64,000 nt of DNA from Streptomyces sp. NBC_00440 (GTDB lineage: Bacteria; Actinomycetota; Actinomycetes; Streptomycetales; Streptomycetaceae): NCBI RefSeq assembly GCF_036014215.1, contig NZ_CP107921.1, forward strand, positions 6,879,501 through 6,943,500, given 5' to 3'. Both the position numbers and the translations under genes were made by a program. Below are positions 63,160-64,000 of this stretch, in pieces. Below the pieces are notes generated by a model, which had not been told where the DNA came from, ran no database searches, and worked only from the letters and a program-made list of their open reading frames with translations. Position 1 is the first letter of the stretch. Every line of letters begins with the position of its first letter.

Positions 63160-63715
63160 CCCACCCGCACACGGCCTCCCACGCGGATCGCACTACACCC
63201 CCTCATCGTCGGACAGGCGTAGTGATCAAGCCAGTTGAGATGATTCAAGGGCATGCGGAGGAAGGCCCTTGGCGTCAGATGATGGCGGCACCCGGGATAC
63301 GCGACCTGAACAGGGCATGGGGTGGGGCGCGTTGAGGTGTCGCGGTGCGGCTTTCTATTGGGTTTACGAGGCCAGTTTCGGTGCCGCCTTTCGATGGTCT
63401 GCCGGTAGTGCATTCGTAGCCACGCGTGCTTTGGATTGGCCGGGGTTCTCAGGGAGTGTTTATTCACCCGGACGGAGCTGGTCCGGTTCAGCGAGGCGTA
63501 CGGAAACTGTGCGTGTCTCCTTGACTTGCTGTAGGTCGGCGGGCTTCTCTTCCGGAAGAAGAAAGGCCGTCTCCCTCTGCCGACGGCGGCCGTTCGCGTC
63601 GGATCCGGCGCGTTCTCCTTCCGTCACGGGACACCACTTCACCTCTGCTCTCGCATTGAGGTGCACACCCGTGCGCGCAGACTCGCCCCATCCCCATCCG
63701 GAACAGGGAGTATTC
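63160..63715. other. about 550 bp without recognisable gene
   Basis: No protein of natural composition is seen on either strand. GC is lower than average. It should contain the promoter of the Tat-signal gene; a short palindrome TCTTCCGGAAGA lies at 63548-63559. Confidence 0.4.
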
Positions 63716-64000
63716 ATGTCCGAAGAGATCTCAGTATCCGAGCCGGCAGAACCCGGGCAGACGACCCCGCTCTCGCGACGGGGGCTGATGAAGAACACTG
63801 CCGTCGCGGGTGCCGGAGCTGCCTCTGTGCTGGTCCTCGGCGCTGCCGGCAGCGCCGCTGCCGATCAGCCTCAGGGCGGCCCGATCACCGCGCCGTCAGT
63901 GGCGGGCACCGCCGGTCGGGATGACCAGCAGGTGGTGGTGCACCTTCGCAACGCGATGACCGGGGCAGCCGACATCTTCCACGGTGACCAGCACACCGAG
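63716..64000 (+). CDS. Tat-exported protein (3' end outside window)
   Basis: 95 codons are visible from an ATG preceded by GGGAG. After 20 hydrophilic residues comes a twin-arginine signal, SRRGLMKNTAVAGAGAAS, with a hydrophobic core and an Ala-rich cleavage region (GSAAADQ). The mature part starts QPQGGPITAPSVAG and VVVHLRNAMTGAADIF, which I do not recognise as a known domain. Tat export implies folding, often with a cofactor, before secretion. Confidence 0.85.
   Translation, partial: MSEEISVSEPAEPGQTTPLSRRGLMKNTAVAGAGAASVLVLGAAGSAAADQPQGGPITAPSVAGTAGRDDQQVVVHLRNAMTGAADIFHGDQHTE

Overview
The window is high-GC DNA with the gene style of Streptomyces or a very close relative: GTG/TTG starts, many ATGA start/stop overlaps, LuxR-type two-component pairs, a GH46 chitosanase, and the purine and allantoin catabolic gene order that I remember from Streptomyces coelicolor. 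No rRNA, tRNA or CRISPR array is visible.

From 1 to about 30 kb the window is mostly a purine-breakdown island. It holds a catalase, tartronate semialdehyde reductase and hydroxypyruvate isomerase (3.2-6.6 kb); a thiamine-binding-like protein and a small helix-turn-helix protein; the uraD-uraH-uricase operon (7.6-9.5 kb); an 8-oxoguanine/guanine deaminase and a xanthine/uracil-type permease (9.7-12.8 kb); an allantoin/hydantoin-type permease with a racemase (17.4-19.8 kb); malate synthase (20.2-21.8 kb); and the IclR regulator AllR divergent from allantoinase (27.3-29.7 kb). Together these lead from purine bases through urate and allantoin towards glyoxylate, and then by two routes (malate synthase; tartronate semialdehyde reductase and hydroxypyruvate isomerase) into central metabolism. 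Two operator classes tie the island together. Paired TTCC-N7-GGAA boxes, 21 bp apart, lie at four promoters (hyi, permease, aceB, allB). A nearly identical 19-bp palindrome overlaps the -35 of both the catalase and the uricase operon. Set among these are a chitosanase with its operator, a TPP-riboswitch-controlled CytX-like permease, a 182-bp palindromic MITE, a MobA-like nucleotidyltransferase, and a two-component system next to an ABC exporter.

From 30 to 42 kb come an SDR, an AIM24 protein, a two-component system, a P450 with a hotdog thioesterase, and a sugar module: Gfo/Idh/MocA dehydrogenase divergent from a GntR regulator, then a binding-protein-dependent ABC transporter, a ROK kinase and a membrane-anchored protein.

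From 42 to 64 kb the sequence becomes accessory and decayed. It contains a dnaE2 C-terminal remnant, frameshifted NUDIX and DUF1206 genes, an NmrA fragment, an intact IS701-family element, several IS5-like elements (one apparently carrying an extra gene, others broken), and solo IS remnants. Intact genes among them include an RsbQ-RsbP-RsbV-like stress module (53.7-56.1 kb), a YdcF protein, several alpha/beta hydrolases and SDRs. The window ends inside a Tat-exported protein. Several insertion elements sit at or within a few bases of stop codons, which fits a CTAG target preference.
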